A stretch of DNA of 64,000 nt, taken from Pyropia haitanensis (Eukaryota > Rhodophyta > Bangiophyceae > Bangiales > Bangiaceae). The notes under the pieces are model-generated. The model had not been told where the DNA came from. It did not search any database and saw only the letters and a program-made list of their open reading frames with translations. Both the position numbers and the translations under genes were made by a program. Shown here piece after piece: positions 1-11,600 of this stretch (the first letter of the stretch is position 1; each line of letters starts with the position of its first letter). The stretch spans positions 7,224,026 through 7,288,025 of the forward strand of contig SDUX01000004.1 of assembly GCA_008729055.1 (NCBI GenBank), given 5' to 3'.

Positions 1-783
1 AGGAGGATGGGCCGAGGGGGGGCAGCGAGGAGGCGGTCGCCGCGGGCGGGCGGCAGCTAGCCACAACAGAGATGACAGGCGCGAGAGGGTGGGCGCGCCA
101 CGCCCGACCCGCGGCACTCCCAGCGACCGGGAATGCGCAGCGACGCTGGGGAGCGGCCGGGCTCGTCGCGGGCGGGAGTGCCAGCGCGGAATGACGACCA
201 GCCCGGCCAGCCGGCCGCTCCCACCGTGCCGGTCGCGCCGCGGCGCGGCGGCCTGGTCGCGCCGCGACCGCTGCCGATGCGGGCCGGCGGGGGCGGGCGT
301 CTGGGAGAGAGAGGCTGGCAGCGCGTGCGGCCCCCGAGCAAGCCGGCGTGCCGCTGGCGGAAAACGACGCTGACCGCCACGCACCGACACCGCCTCTAAT
401 CAATGTGGCCCCCCCTGTGAGTACCGTACAAACCTACTGCGACCCAAGACTGATAAAGTACTTATTCGAATACGATTTACGTGGTGGTTGTGGCGCCCGT
501 TTATTGGTTGAAACGCGCCCCCGACTGGCGATGCGTTCCACTAGCAACCTGTCATGGCTGTATCAAGTGGTGTAATGGAACCCCTCCTAGCACACCCGCC
601 CAGGCGGTCAACGGCGCGTGCCCCTGCGGTATCGGTTCGAGCGGGGCCCGTTGCGCCACGCCCCATTCCCGTGCCACCGTCGCCGTCCGTGCCAGTGACT
701 GGCCCACCGCGGCGCTGACGTGGGGCACCCGCGCCCCGAGTCGGGTGGCGGACCCACCGGCGGCTCCGCTGGGGACCCCCGCT

Positions 784-815
<32 letters not shown>

Positions 816-1353
816 TTGGTCCCCACAGTGGCGCCGCGGCGCGCGGGTGACAGTCGCCGCCAGCAGCCATCGACGGGCACGCGCCGCGGTTTGCGTGCCC
901 GCGCGCGGCGGGTGCGGCGGCGGCCGCCGCGGCGGGCGCGCCGCGCCCAGCCGGCTGCGCAGCGTCTCGCCGCCGAGCCACGCCGTGTGTGCATTGTTCC
1001 CGACGCCGCCGCCGGCCGCTGCCGCGGTGGCGCAGTAGGGCTTGTGCGCGTCCCCGTCCCTCCACCGTCCGTTCCCCCGCACGTCGACGGCGCTGCTGTC
1101 ACCCCACGCTGCTTGTCCCTGACCCCGACTGGCCTGCCCCGCGACTGCCACGCTGCCGCCACTGCCGTTTGGCCGTCGCCGTCCCCGTGCGTCGCGCGTC
1201 GTCCCTGTCGTCGGCAACCCCCCCCCCCCCCCCCCTCCTCACTCCACTCTCCCCTCCCAAATCAACACCTTTCCCCTCCTCCCCCCCCCTTCCCCAACAC
1301 ACTCGCCGCTCACCCCCGTTCTTTCCACCTCCGCCCCCCTCCACCCGACCACC
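1..1353. other. Gene-free GC-rich flank with long poly-C tracts
   Basis: No reading frame here resembles a known protein. Bases around 395-590 are visibly less GC-rich than the rest. A run of roughly 30 C lies near 783-812, and further C-runs at about 1219-1293 lead up to the start of the next gene. The pyrimidine-rich stretch just before 1354 resembles the leaders in front of several other genes in the window (for example before 12757, 17323 and 23785) and may be core promoter or 5' UTR. Confidence 0.5.
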
Positions 1354-2109
1354 ATGGCACGCAGTGGTCGGCGGCCGGCGTGCCGTCTGGCGCTCCTCCT
1401 CGCCACTGCCACCGCCGCCGCCGTGCTGGCTGCTGTCGCGGCGCGGGCGGGCGCGGCCGGCGGTGTGCGGCCTGACGCCGCTGCAGACGCCGCCGACGTT
1501 GCTGATGCGGTCGGCGGTGTGGCTCCCCCCCTGTCCCTGGTGGCCCCCGCGTTGACACGCCAGACCGAAGACGACGACGCCGCCGCCGCCGCCGCCGCGG
1601 AAGACGCGGCAGACGCGGACGACGCGGACGACGCGGACGACGCGGCGACGCCGACGCCCACCCCCACCCCCACCCCCACCCCCGAGGAGACCCCGATCGT
1701 CGAAGCCGCTGCCGTCGACGGCGCCGACGGCGAGGAGCCGACGCCGACGCCCGTCGACGCGGACGCGGAGCCTTCGCCCGACGCGGCGCTCGTGTCGCCG
1801 ACGCCCGACGCGGCGCTCGTGTCGCCGACGCCCGACGCGGCGCTCGTATCGCCGACGCCCGCCGCCGAGGCAGACGCCGACGCGGCGCCGCCGCCGACGG
1901 CCGGCGACCTGCGCGGCACCGTCGAAGGGGAGCCCGCCACGGACGCGCCGGTGGTGGACGAGAAGGACGGCGGCGGCGGTGGGGGCGGCTTCATCAAGTT
2001 TATCGGCATTGCGGTGGCGCTCGTCGTCGTGCCCGTCGGCCTGTTTTTCCTCATCAAGCGGTGTTCGCCAGGAGCGCGGGCGCCCGCCGAGCCGTACGAA
2101 TTTGCCTAG
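1354..2109 (+). CDS. Putative type I membrane protein with acidic Thr/Pro-rich ectodomain
   Basis: This 251-residue protein is not recognised as a member of a named family. It starts with a basic stretch and a hydrophobic Ala/Leu/Val segment (about residues 10-33) that reads as a signal peptide. A long acidic Asp/Ala-rich and Thr-Pro-rich region follows. It contains an alternating TP tract (about residues 98-110) and three tandem copies of the nine-residue unit PDAALVSPT (about residues 142-168). After a poly-Gly linker, a strong hydrophobic helix near residues 210-230 (IAVALVVVPVGLFF) is followed by Lys-Arg-Cys, as in a stop-transfer anchor, and a short tail. I infer an extracellular or lumenal acidic, possibly O-glycosylated, domain with one membrane anchor. 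The start ATG sits in an ACCATGG context. Confidence 0.62.
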   Translation: MARSGRRPACRLALLLATATAAAVLAAVAARAGAAGGVRPDAAADAADVADAVGGVAPPLSLVAPALTRQTEDDDAAAAAAAEDAADADDADDADDAATPTPTPTPTPTPEETPIVEAAAVDGADGEEPTPTPVDADAEPSPDAALVSPTPDAALVSPTPDAALVSPTPAAEADADAAPPPTAGDLRGTVEGEPATDAPVVDEKDGGGGGGGFIKFIGIAVALVVVPVGLFFLIKRCSPGARAPAEPYEFA

Positions 2110-3031
2110 ACCGGGACGAGCGCGGGCCAGGCACGGGGGGCGGGCTTGCTCGGTGCCGTTGGTGTGCCTTTGTTTTTTTCCTTTCTTTCTATCCCAGTGT
2201 GGTTTGCTGCGGCGCGTAGGTTTTGGGGCGGCGAACGTGGGCGTGGGCGTGGGCGTGGGCGTGGGCGTAGGCGTAGGCGTGGGCGTGGCGACGGGGGCAC
2301 TTCTTTTTCTTGCTCTTGACATGCGCCAGTGCCCCCGCGTGCTGCCCCGCCACGGCTTGCCGCCCACACGGATCGGCGGTCGTCGGCTGGGATGGGTGGG
2401 CCCTGCCGTCGCTCCCCTGTACTCTATTTCCTTTGCATGGGTTCCCGTTGCGGTGATGAGCAAAAAAAAACAAGCAAAAGCATACGGACGGGGATCGGCG
2501 TCGCGCGTCGGCGCACGCCGGGCAACGCGTCCGCGCTCGCCGGTCCACGGTCCCCATCCGACTTGTGCGGTGAGCACCCGCGGGGGGGGCCGTCACCCAC
2601 GAGGCGGGGTTGCGCGGGCCCGCGGCGTCTCCGCCGACCAAGGAGTGCCCGCTTGCGCACGCCCCAGGCGGTGCGCCCGGCTGCGTGGTCCAGCAGCAGG
2701 GCCCCGCCGCCGCCTGTCCCGCCCCGCGGCGACGCAGGGGCGGCCATCCGTGCGTGATCGCGGACGGCGGCGGCGGTCGCCAATGGGGGGAACCCGCGGC
2801 GGGCGGCATCCGCCCGCGCTGCCCCGGGCGCGCCCGCGCCGCCGACGTGGCACGCCGCCACCGGTCGGGCGGCCGGTACCCGCCCCCCACGCGATACACC
2901 CACGCCGACCGACGACGCCGCTCCCCCACCCCCCCCCCCCCGTCCCCCGCTCTATCGTGAACCAGGCCAGTCGGGGTGGTCGGCGACCGCCACCGCTGGC
3001 ACTCCCTCACTGGCGCCGCCGCCCGCCGCCC
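2110..3031. other. Intergenic stretch with GTGGGC hexamer repeat
   Basis: This lies between the membrane-protein gene and the convergent LdpA-like gene. A GTGGGC/GTAGGC microsatellite runs from about 2237 to 2287. T-rich (about 2167-2190) and A-rich (about 2460-2480) patches may belong to 3' UTR or termination signals. No protein-like reading frame is supported. Confidence 0.45.
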
Positions 3032-3217
3032 TCACGGGCGGCCGACGCGGGCGGCGACCCCCCCCTTGATGGGCGCCAGCAGCGCCGCCGCGGCCGCGAC
3101 GGCGCGGCCGAGCAGGTCTGGGCAGTCCTCGAGGCGTGCCACCCCGCGCGCGTCCAGCTCTTCCAGCACGGGCGCCAGCAGCTTGCGCGCGTACCCCCCG
3201 TACGCGACACCGGCAAG

Positions 3218-3261
<44 letters not shown>

Positions 3262-4136
3262 CGCCGCCGCCGCTTTGCGGCCGCGACTCCCCCCCTCCCG
3301 TCGCTGCCGCCGCCGTCACCGCCGCCGCCGCCGCCTCACCCAGCAGCGTGGCGGTATACGCGTTGGTTCCCCCCGCCAGCTGGACGTAGCCCGGCAGCCC
3401 GCCGTCGTCGAGCGCCGCGCGCACCCGCCGGCCGAGTGCCACCGACGCGCGGGCGGTGCCGCGGCCGAGGTCCCCACTCATCGGCCGGCCATCCGTCTGC
3501 CAGATGAGGCACAGGGGCGGCCGCCCCGCGGGCGGCGCGCCCAGGGGGGCCCCCGCCGACGGGGGCGTCGGCGCCAGCGGCCCGGCCGCCGCACCGCCAC
3601 CGCCACCGCCACGACCGGCCAAGACGGCGTACGTCTCGGCGAGGCGCGCGCCGTTGGCCCCCCCCCCCCATGGTCCGGCAAGCTCACCGCCACCACCCGC
3701 AGGTGTGACCGCACCGTCTCCCCCAGCTCCGCCCACAGCGCGGCGAGGGCCGCCTCGTGCCCCGGGCGGGTGTGGATCTCCACCGCGTCCACCCGGCCCG
3801 CCGCGAGCAGCGCCCGCACCGCCCCGACCGGCGACACGTACCCCGGGGTGGTGATGAGGCCCAGCGGGCAGACCGGCTCGCAGCGGCCACACCCGTAGCA
3901 GCGGGGCGCGAGCACGCCCCGCCATCCGCCGCCGCCGCCCGCCACCGCCGCCGCGGGCGCGATGGCATCGGCGGGGCACACCGCCGCGCACGGGCGGGGG
4001 CAGTCGGCCGGGCACGCGGCGGGGTCAAAGACCGCCTTGCGGAAGTGCGGGTCCGCGTCGTCGTTTACCGAGATCATGAGCAGCGGCCGCTGCTGCCGTG
4101 GTGGCGGTGGCGGCGGTGGGGTGACGACCAAAGGTG

Positions 4137-4171
<35 letters not shown>

Positions 4172-4968
4172 CTGGCCACCCGAGGGTCATCCCTTTGCAA
4201 GCCGGCAGCGGCATTGAAAGCAGCGGCGCAGGTCGGGGCGGCGGCGGCGGCGTCGGAGGCGGTGGCGGCGGCGGTGGCGGCGGCGGCGGCGGCGGCAACG
4301 CGCAGCCCCGCGGCAATCCCATCCCAGGCGGCCGCCACCACCGCCCCGTCGGCGGCCACGTCGATGCAGTCCACCCCCGCGGCGGTGTAGGCGAGCGCCG
4401 TATTGCGGATGCGTGGCGCGTCGGTGCTCGACGCGCCACAGATGAGCTTGACCCACGTGCCCGCCGCCAGCGCCGCCACCGCCCGGTCCGTCGCCGCCGC
4501 GTCGGCCGCCTCGACCGCCGCTGCCATTGCCGCTGTCGCCGCAGGCACCGCCGCCGCTGCTGCTGCCGCCGGCTCCCCCGACACTGTCCCCGTTGCTGTT
4601 GCTGCTGCTGCCGCCGCCTCCGCCGCCGACGTCGACGACGAGGACGCGGGAGGGGTGGTAGCGACCGGGGAACCCCAACGCGTCCGACGGCCAGCGCCTC
4701 GGCGGTCGCGGCCACCGCTGTCACGCCAGCCACAACCGCCACCCGCCGTCGACGGCACGCCTCCGACGCGGCGGGACGGCACGCCACCGGCCGGGGCGGC
4801 TGACGCACGCCCGAGGCGGCGGCGGCGGGCGGGCACGGCACCCCCGCCGCCGCCGCCGCCGCCGCCGCCACCGCCGCCGCCGCCGCCACCGACGCCGCTG
4901 CACCTCCCCACGGACGCCGTGGCTGCGGGGGGGGGGGGGGGCGCAAACGCCCCTGCCGACGGCGCCAT
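3032..4968 (-). CDS. ldpA: LdpA-like 4Fe-4S protein (cyanobacterial light-dependent-period family), frame broken at poly-C
   Basis: LdpA is an iron-sulfur protein of oxygenic phototrophs; in cyanobacteria it feeds redox/light information into the circadian clock. In order, the sequence shows an N-terminal segment VKLICGAS followed by IRNTALAYTAAGVDCIDVAA, then NDDADPHFRKA. A ferredoxin-like module follows with two cysteine clusters (CPADCPRPCAAVCP and CYGCGRCEPVCP, spaced as for two 4Fe-4S clusters). The C-terminal LdpA domain contains AVEIHTRPG, LIWQTDGRPMSGD, LPGYVQLAGGTN and AYGGYARKLL. The frame changes between the ferredoxin part and LIWQTDG, near the poly-C run at about 3660-3669. The ATG at 4968 gives an Ala/Pro/Ser/Arg-rich leader that could be a plastid transit peptide. 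A poly-Gly run from 4929 makes the leader frame uncertain. Family assignment is strong; function in this organism is inferred. Confidence 0.88.
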
Positions 4969-6829
4969 GGGCTGCCACCGCCGCCGCAGCCGCCGCCGCC
5001 GCCGCCGCCCGCCGCTACCAGAGCCCGCGCAGTGCGCACACGTGGGGCGGATGGGCACGGGGAGGAGGAGGAAGAAAAATAGGGGTGGGGGGAAGGAGGG
5101 TGGGGCGGAGGGCGCGAGGGGAGGACGCGGGCGAAGAGGGAGGGTGCGCAGAGGCGCCTGGCGGCACGGCGAGGCGGGGTTTCCAGGGAAAGACGGCACG
5201 CGGAGCGGGATCTCCCGAATATCCATGCTGCCGTCCATACCGAAATCCACCCCGGCGGCGGGGTCGTGGGTGGCGACGAGAGAAAACGACTGCGAACGCC
5301 GTACGTTGGGCGCGTACTGTACGAGCGGTTTGGTCTCTGCCGTCCGCGTGTGTTGGTCTCTGCCGTCCGCGTGTGTTGGTCTCTGCCGTCCGCGTGTGTT
5401 GGTCTCTGCCGTCCGCGTGTGTTGGTCTCTGCCGTCCGCGTGTGTTGGTCTCTGCCGTCCGCGTGTGTTGGTCTCTGCCGTCCGCGTGTGGCGCACGGAG
5501 TCAACGGAAATGCCCCTTCTCAGGTCGAGAGGGGCCGGCTCGTGGGGTACCGTCGGTGCCCTTGAGGTCAGAGCGGTCTGAAAGAAGCGAGAGCTACCTT
5601 GCACGCGCCCTACGCTCGACGTGCCGCCGCGTCCACCCCATCTCGCTTGTGGCAGAGATTGGCTGACAGCTCACCCCCGTCTGTGGCGTCGGCTCTTTCG
5701 CCAACAGCCCGCGAGCATGGGTACACCCGAATGCAAACCCTTTTTCCTGTAGGTACACACGTAGCAGGACCCTCACCATTGTCGGCAGTTGCCGCCGCCA
5801 CGCCGAGTTGGCCTTTCTCACAGCGGCGATGTCATCCTCAAGGTGCCAGGTTTGGCCTGCCTCGAGCGGCTGGCCGCGACGGCCTATGGTCCCTCCCCCG
5901 ACCGTGCGCTGCCGCAGCAGCCAACGCAGCGGGAGGAGGCTGTGGCGGCCCATAGAGGTGCGCCCCTCGACGTCCGGGCGGCTCGGAAGCCGCCACTGAC
6001 CTGGCCCTTCATCCGACCCAGGCCGCCCATCTCACGGAGCAACCGTCGGTGCCGCCGCACTGCTGGCAGTTCTGGGAGGCCGGTGCGCTGTGAGGGGGAG
6101 AGGGAATCCGGGGTGGGGGGGGGAATGCGCGCGATTGGTGCGGCCAGGTAGCGTGCAGGCTGCGGTCTGCGCTTGGGACTGCCTGCTTCCAGGCCGCTCC
6201 CCGCGGCTGTAGCTGCGGCCGCCGCGGGCGTTTGCAACAGCGACGTCACCACCATCCTCCCGTCCACGCCATTGCCCTTTCCGCCGGCGCGGCGGAACTC
6301 TCGCCACGAGCGTGGCGCCGGCCATCGGGAAGCTGGCTGTCGGTCGCCCACCACACAATCCCCCCTCCGGCCCCCCCGTTTCGTCCTCCCTCCGGCCTTC
6401 CAAAGCAGCAGCGTGGTGGAACAATCGTTCGTCTCCTCGAATCGCGTCTGCGGGTCGTGGACACTAGGGCACAAGGCACCGTACTGCCCATTCCTCACTT
6501 CTGTGTTATCCGTATAGATAGGCAAAGGTGCGGTAGTCACGGCCAAGACGGACACGGTCTTGTGTGGCGTGCTGAGTGCTCCCAGTGGATAGGCCGGAAT
6601 CTGCTGACAGTAGCCACGTAGAGTACCTCCTGCCGTTGGTGCTGACGCGATAGGGAAGGCGGCCCAGTGCGGATCCCCGTAAGGCCCTTGTCATTTGGCC
6701 GTCGACGCGTGCCAAGCAAAGCTCTTCCGCCCATGCCGACAGCCGCTGCCGCCATCCCCCCCCCACGCCTCCCTCCCTCCCCTCCGCTTCCTGGCGGTCG
6801 CTCCCACGGTAGTGTGAGCAGAGAACGGC
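4969..6829. other. Long intergenic region, lower GC, no supported gene
   Basis: This 1.9-kb stretch separates the divergent LdpA-like and PARP16-like genes. It holds the 23-bp tandem repeat listed separately. Minus-strand frames at 5594-5953 and 5884-6555 are open and less GC-rich. They include protein-like wording such as WHLEDDIAAVRKAN, but I recognise no domain. They could be a decayed mobile element or chance. Confidence 0.4.
5332..5490. repeat. 23-bp direct tandem repeat, 7 copies
   Basis: The unit begins GGTCTCTGCCGTCCGCGTGT and recurs every 23 bp (starts at 5332, 5355, 5378, 5401, 5424, 5447 and 5470) with essentially no divergence. The period is not a multiple of three, so it is unlikely to be coding. 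It lies about 360 bp upstream of the chosen LdpA-like start, in that gene's probable promoter region. Confidence 0.9.
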
Positions 6830-8334
6830 ATGGCCGCCTCCACGGCCGCCGGCTCCCCCCCCCCCTCTCCCCGCGTCACCGACGCGGCCGCCGCGGCGTT
6901 CCTCCTCGCCGCGTTCCGCGCGACGCTGGCCAGCGGCCGCGCCGCGTCGCTGCTGCACCCACCCCTGGGCGGCCCCACCTCAGCGGCAGCCGCCTACACC
7001 ACCCCCGCCGGCGAGGCGGACGTTGACGCGCTGCGCGCTGCCGCGGCGGCCATCCCGCCCGTAGCCGACTGGCCCGCCGACGGCTCGCTGCCGCCGCTGC
7101 CCGCGCCGACCGCCGCGCTGCTGACAGCGGTGCTCTTTTGGGAGGTGCCCCCGCCGCCGCCACCACCGCTGCCGCCGCCGCCGACTCTGGGGTCCGGGGG
7201 GGAAGGTGACCCCGCCGCGCCTGCCTCGCCGCGGTGGGTCATGCGAGTGGTGACGGCGCCCGCCGTGGTGGGGGGGGCTGCGGCGTCCTCGCCTGGGTCC
7301 CCACCCGCGGCTGCGGCGCCGGCAGCGGCAGCCGCGGCGGCGACGGCGGCGGCGGCGGCGGCGCGGCGAGCGAGCGGCGGCCGCGGCGCGGCGGCCGCCG
7401 AGCGGGTGGCGCGCTTCGTCGTGACCCCCCCCCCCCGGGCGCGGTGGGCGCCCCCCCCCCCGCCGTCACGGCGCGGCGGCACGCGGCCGCCGCTGCCGCC
7501 GCCGCCGCCGTCGGCGGCGGTGGCGGCGGCGGCACCGTCGAGGCCTACCACGGCTCCGCCGCGGGCAGCTGGCTGCCCATCCTCCGCACCGGCGGCCTCG
7601 CGGCCCCACGCGCCGCGGCGGCAGGCGGCGGCGGCCGCCGCAGCGACGGCGACGGGTCCGTGGTGAATGGCGACGCGTTTGGCGCAGGCGTCTACCTATC
7701 CACCGACTGGGCGGTGGCGGCGTCGTTTGCGCCGACCGCGACGGCGACGGCGACGTCGGCGGCGGCGGCGGCGGCGGCTGCCGGCGTGAGGGGGGGCGGG
7801 CGGGGGGCGCCCCCCCCGCGGGGGCCGTACCGCGCCTTTTCCGTCGTTGGCGTCGTGGACGTGGCGCGGGCGGACCCGTCCGTGCGGTGCGCGCCGGTTG
7901 CGGCGGCGGCCGCCGCGGCGGGTACCTTGGCGGCGGGCGCCGCCGTCGCCACCCCCACCCGCTGGTCGACGGACCCGTCCATCCCGCCGGGCTACCTGGT
8001 CGTGGCGGACGCGGGCCGCCTCTGCCTGCGTGAGCTCGTCGTCACGTACGAGCCCGAGCCGCCCGCCCGGGGGGCGGGGCGCCCCGCCATGGCCGCTGCC
8101 CGCGCCGCCCCGACGCAGTGGCCGCTCGCCGCCGCGGCGGCCGCGGCGGTGGCCGGTCCGGCCGGCCGCTTCGCCGCGGCCGTCCGCGCGCGGCCAATGC
8201 TGACGCTCTCCGTCGCCTATGGACTGCTGCTTGTGTACGCGGGCACCCCCTCGGGGAGGGGAGCGTCCTCGCTGGGCGCCGCGAAGCACGCACTGCTGGC
8301 GTTGTGGTCACGCCTACCAGTGCGCCGCCCATGA
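6830..8334 (+). CDS. PARP16: PARP16-like mono-ADP-ribosyltransferase, tail-anchored, frame broken at poly-C
   Basis: PARP16 family enzymes are ER-anchored ADP-ribosyltransferases using NAD+. The N-terminal helical domain (FLLAAFRATL, then LPAPTAALLTAVLFWE) fits the PARP16 alpha domain. The catalytic domain follows with YHGSAAGSWLPILRTGGL (NAD-binding His), GDAFGAGVYLSTDWAVAASF (second-motif Tyr) and a final strand RLCLRELVVTYE. A hydrophobic segment near the C-terminus (LTLSVAYGLLLVYAG) matches the tail anchor of PARP16. The two parts are in different frames. The switch falls in the poly-C runs at about 7427-7460, between the helical and catalytic domains. ATG 6830 fits the conserved start. 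The stop is 310 bp from the stop of the convergent E1 gene. Confidence 0.8.
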
Positions 8335-8643
8335 AGGAGGTCTCCGCATGGGGATTCCCGCGTCGTCTCCATGGCGCACGGCCTGACGCGCATGTACATA
8401 CAGCCGCTCCCATGCGGCCTCAAGACCGGCCGTCATGGGAGAACAAAGCGAGTGGTAGTGGGCATCCTCCCTCGCGCAGCGTTGCACCAACTGGGGGGCA
8501 GGAACAAAAAAGGCGTGGATCGAGCTCACGCAGAAAAACACACACAAAAGGTTGTGGTACACCTGTACACACATAAGACGCAATACACGAGGCTTACCCT
8601 CACGTTCAAAAAAAAAAAAAAGAAAATGCGGCGTAACCCCACC
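8335..8643. other. Short convergent intergenic region with A-run
   Basis: This lies between the 3' ends of the PARP16-like (+) and E1 (-) genes. It has an A-run of about 14 at 8609-8624 and lower GC than the flanks, as expected for two facing 3' UTRs. Nothing else is seen. Confidence 0.5.
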
Positions 8644-11600
8644 TCAGAAGCGGAAGCGGTAGCGGCAGTACGGGCACTCCACGTCCTCCCCGTCCTTGTC
8701 CGAGCACACCAACTCCAGCACCAGGTACCGTTGCTTGGGCAAAAACTCCAGCTTGCCCACCGTGCGAGCCACCTCGGAGAGCGGCATTTTCATCCGCTCC
8801 TGCAGGCGCTTGGGGTTGGTAAACGACGCGTAGAGGATGCTGACGCCGCACGACAACATGCTCACCTCCACCTCGTAGCGCTCCTTGAAGAGCTCGAGGA
8901 ACTCGCCCAGCGTCACGTCCCGCCCTTCGTTAAAGTCAAAGCGGTCCCACAGCGTCCACATGCGGCCGCCGCCCATGTCGGTCGCCGCCGCCACAACGGG
9001 CTCACTGAATGCAAAGAAGGGCAACGCCAGGTTGGCAAACCCATTCTTGAAGCACTCCAGCTTCTTCTCCGTCGCGTCCCGCCGAGCCTTGGCGTCGTCC
9101 GCGCTGCCACCGGCGGGGGCCTTGACCCACGCACTGCTGTCATGACCCCCACCATCGCGGTCGGTGTAGCCCAGCCGCACAAGCTTGAGCATCTCCACAC
9201 ACACAAGACCAGTCACAAACGCGGTGGTCGTCGCAATAGCAGGGATGATCTTGCCCGCAATCATCTTGCTCTTGTGCCGATCTGCGGGTTCGATCGAGTA
9301 GTTGGCCGCCCGCAGGTTGCTGCACGCCGTGATAACGTCAATGTGGTGGTTGCTGTCGTCATCCTTCTCAAACTCAAGCGCAACCAGCGGCTTCGAGGCG
9401 GCCCCATCGCCGTTCGCCACCGGTAGCGCCTTGAGCAGCGTCTCGATCCGCTCGTCGTCCTCTTCCAAGCCCCCACCCGCACCTGATGCGGTCTGCTCCT
9501 TGGCCTCCGCCTCGGTCGTCGCGATCTTGACGCCGCTCTTGGGCACAAACACGGGCACCTCCACAGAGGCTGCCATGTCAGGGATGCGCGCCGTCTGCTC
9601 GGCCGACACTGGAATGCCGTACACCTCCGCACGCAACAGCGCTGCCGACTTGACAAACGCGAGGTGCGTCTCGTCCTTAACGTCAAACGTCAGCGGCGAC
9701 GGCACCCGCTTCGTGCCGCTCCAGAAAGGCACCCCGTTCGCGTCGACCATATCAGCAGGGAAGGCATGGAGGAGCTGCTTGATGGAGGACGAAAACAACT
9801 CCTCAAACAACAACCGGCTCCACTTGGCGCAGTCCTCCACGGACGTCGGGCGTGCAGACACGAGCGAGGAATGGACGGCCTCGAGCGTTGATAGCATCGT
9901 GCCCGGTCCCTGCTTGCGCAGATCCTCGAAAAATTCCTGCCCACGAGAGCCGAGGTAGGCGTTACAGTCCTCGGGCGTTGCCCGGAAGGAGCCCTCAAAC
10001 CAGTCGCGCGCCCACTGCAGGGTGTGCTCAATCTGGTAGGGGAAGTTCTTGAGCGTGCAGATCGGGATGCTCTGCTCCGGCGGGTCCCGGGACGAACCGT
10101 ACGACTCGGTGAGGCCAGGCACCACCACCTGTGTGTTGCCCTTCGTGCCAAGCGTCCCAGAGTCCAGCAGCGGCTTGTTGTAGTACACGCACCGCTGGTC
10201 CACGTACAGGCGCGCTTGCACATTGTCGAGCGCGTTGCACACGCCCGAGAGGTTGTCCCAAAACTCATCATCAAACGTCCCCTCCGTCTCGGGGCCGACC
10301 CGCACCTCGTGCACGACCATGTGCACGTCTGGATTCATGACACGCACCGCCGAGGCGGCGGCCACACTCTTGGGCTTGTGGATGTCCGAGTCGCGGAAAA
10401 GGAACTGGCGGGACAGGTTCGACTTTTCAATCTGGTCCATGTCTGTAATGACAATACCGCCGCCCGCGGCAGCGTCCACGCCCACGCCCATCATCGCCCA
10501 GTTCTTCAGCATCTCACAGCCAATCGCGCCGGCGCCCACCAGAAAGTAGTTCAGCGCGGCCAGCTTCTTCTGAACCCCCGACCCAAGCGCCGCCACCTGC
10601 CCGTCATAGCGAGAGCCTGTCGGCGCGCACTCGGCCTCGGTCGGCAGCGGCGACGGCAGCACCTCAACGCAGTCGAGATAGAAAAACTGCTTGATGGGCA
10701 TGAACTTGCCCGACGTGGCTTTGAGTACCTCCTGCGCGGCGATGCCGCCCAACGACGCCGCCATGGGCGACAGCACCCCCGCCGCCGTACGCGCAAACAC
10801 CTCGAGGACGCCCGCGTCCAGGTCCTCGGCGCCAGAGCCCGCGCGGGACCGCACAAACTCCACAAACGCCTTGGCGTGCGCCTCACTGCCGGGCGTCGGG
10901 AGGGCGCCGCCGAGCGTCTCGCGGAACGCATCGATCGCCTGGAAGGCCGCGTGCGTCGTGGACATCTGCGTCATTTTGGCAAAGTCGGCAATGACGTACT
11001 CGGGCTCCGCGGCGGCCTCGGGCAGCGCCTTGAACGCAAACGAGGCGGGCATCTTGACCTGCGTCGCGTACCCGCCACGAACATAGGCGCCCATGGCGGC
11101 CACCTCCTCGCGGCAGCCGACCAGCGCAAACGTGTACGGGCCGAGGACCTTGATTTCCCGCGGCTTCCCATCGTTCAGGCCCGTCGCGCCCTGCACCTCG
11201 GTGAACGTCACGTGGTCGCCCGCCTCAAAGTCGTGCCGCTGCTCGTCCAGGCACGTCACAACCACGTCATCGCCGTCCTCCGCGGTAATGGCAGAGATCA
11301 TAACGGAGCGGGGCTGCTCCCCGTTCACGTCCGACACCACAAACTTGGGGCCGAAATCGTTAAAGATGCTGCCAAACACCCCGTACGCCCCTACGGCCAT
11401 AAATTTGACGTCCGCCGCACGGCACGCCGCGTCGACGGTGGTCTGCGTGGCCAGGCTCTGGTTGACCAGCACCACCACCGTGTACTTGGCGGCCGCGGCG
11501 GCCACCGCGTCCGCCACCGACGCGGCCGCGTCGGCCGCCAGCAGTGACACCGACACGTACGGGTTGAGGGACGCGAGGAGGGGCAGCGACGCCGCCGCCC

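Noticed and set aside
2237..2287. Telomeric repeat
   Set aside because: GTGGGC/GTAGGC hexamers are short, internal and irregular; they fit an ordinary microsatellite.
5332..5490. CRISPR array
   Set aside because: Repeats are contiguous with no spacers, and the context is a eukaryotic nuclear genome.
8609..8624. Retroposon poly-A tail
   Set aside because: No target-site duplication or inserted cDNA is seen; it sits between two convergent 3' ends and fits UTR sequence.
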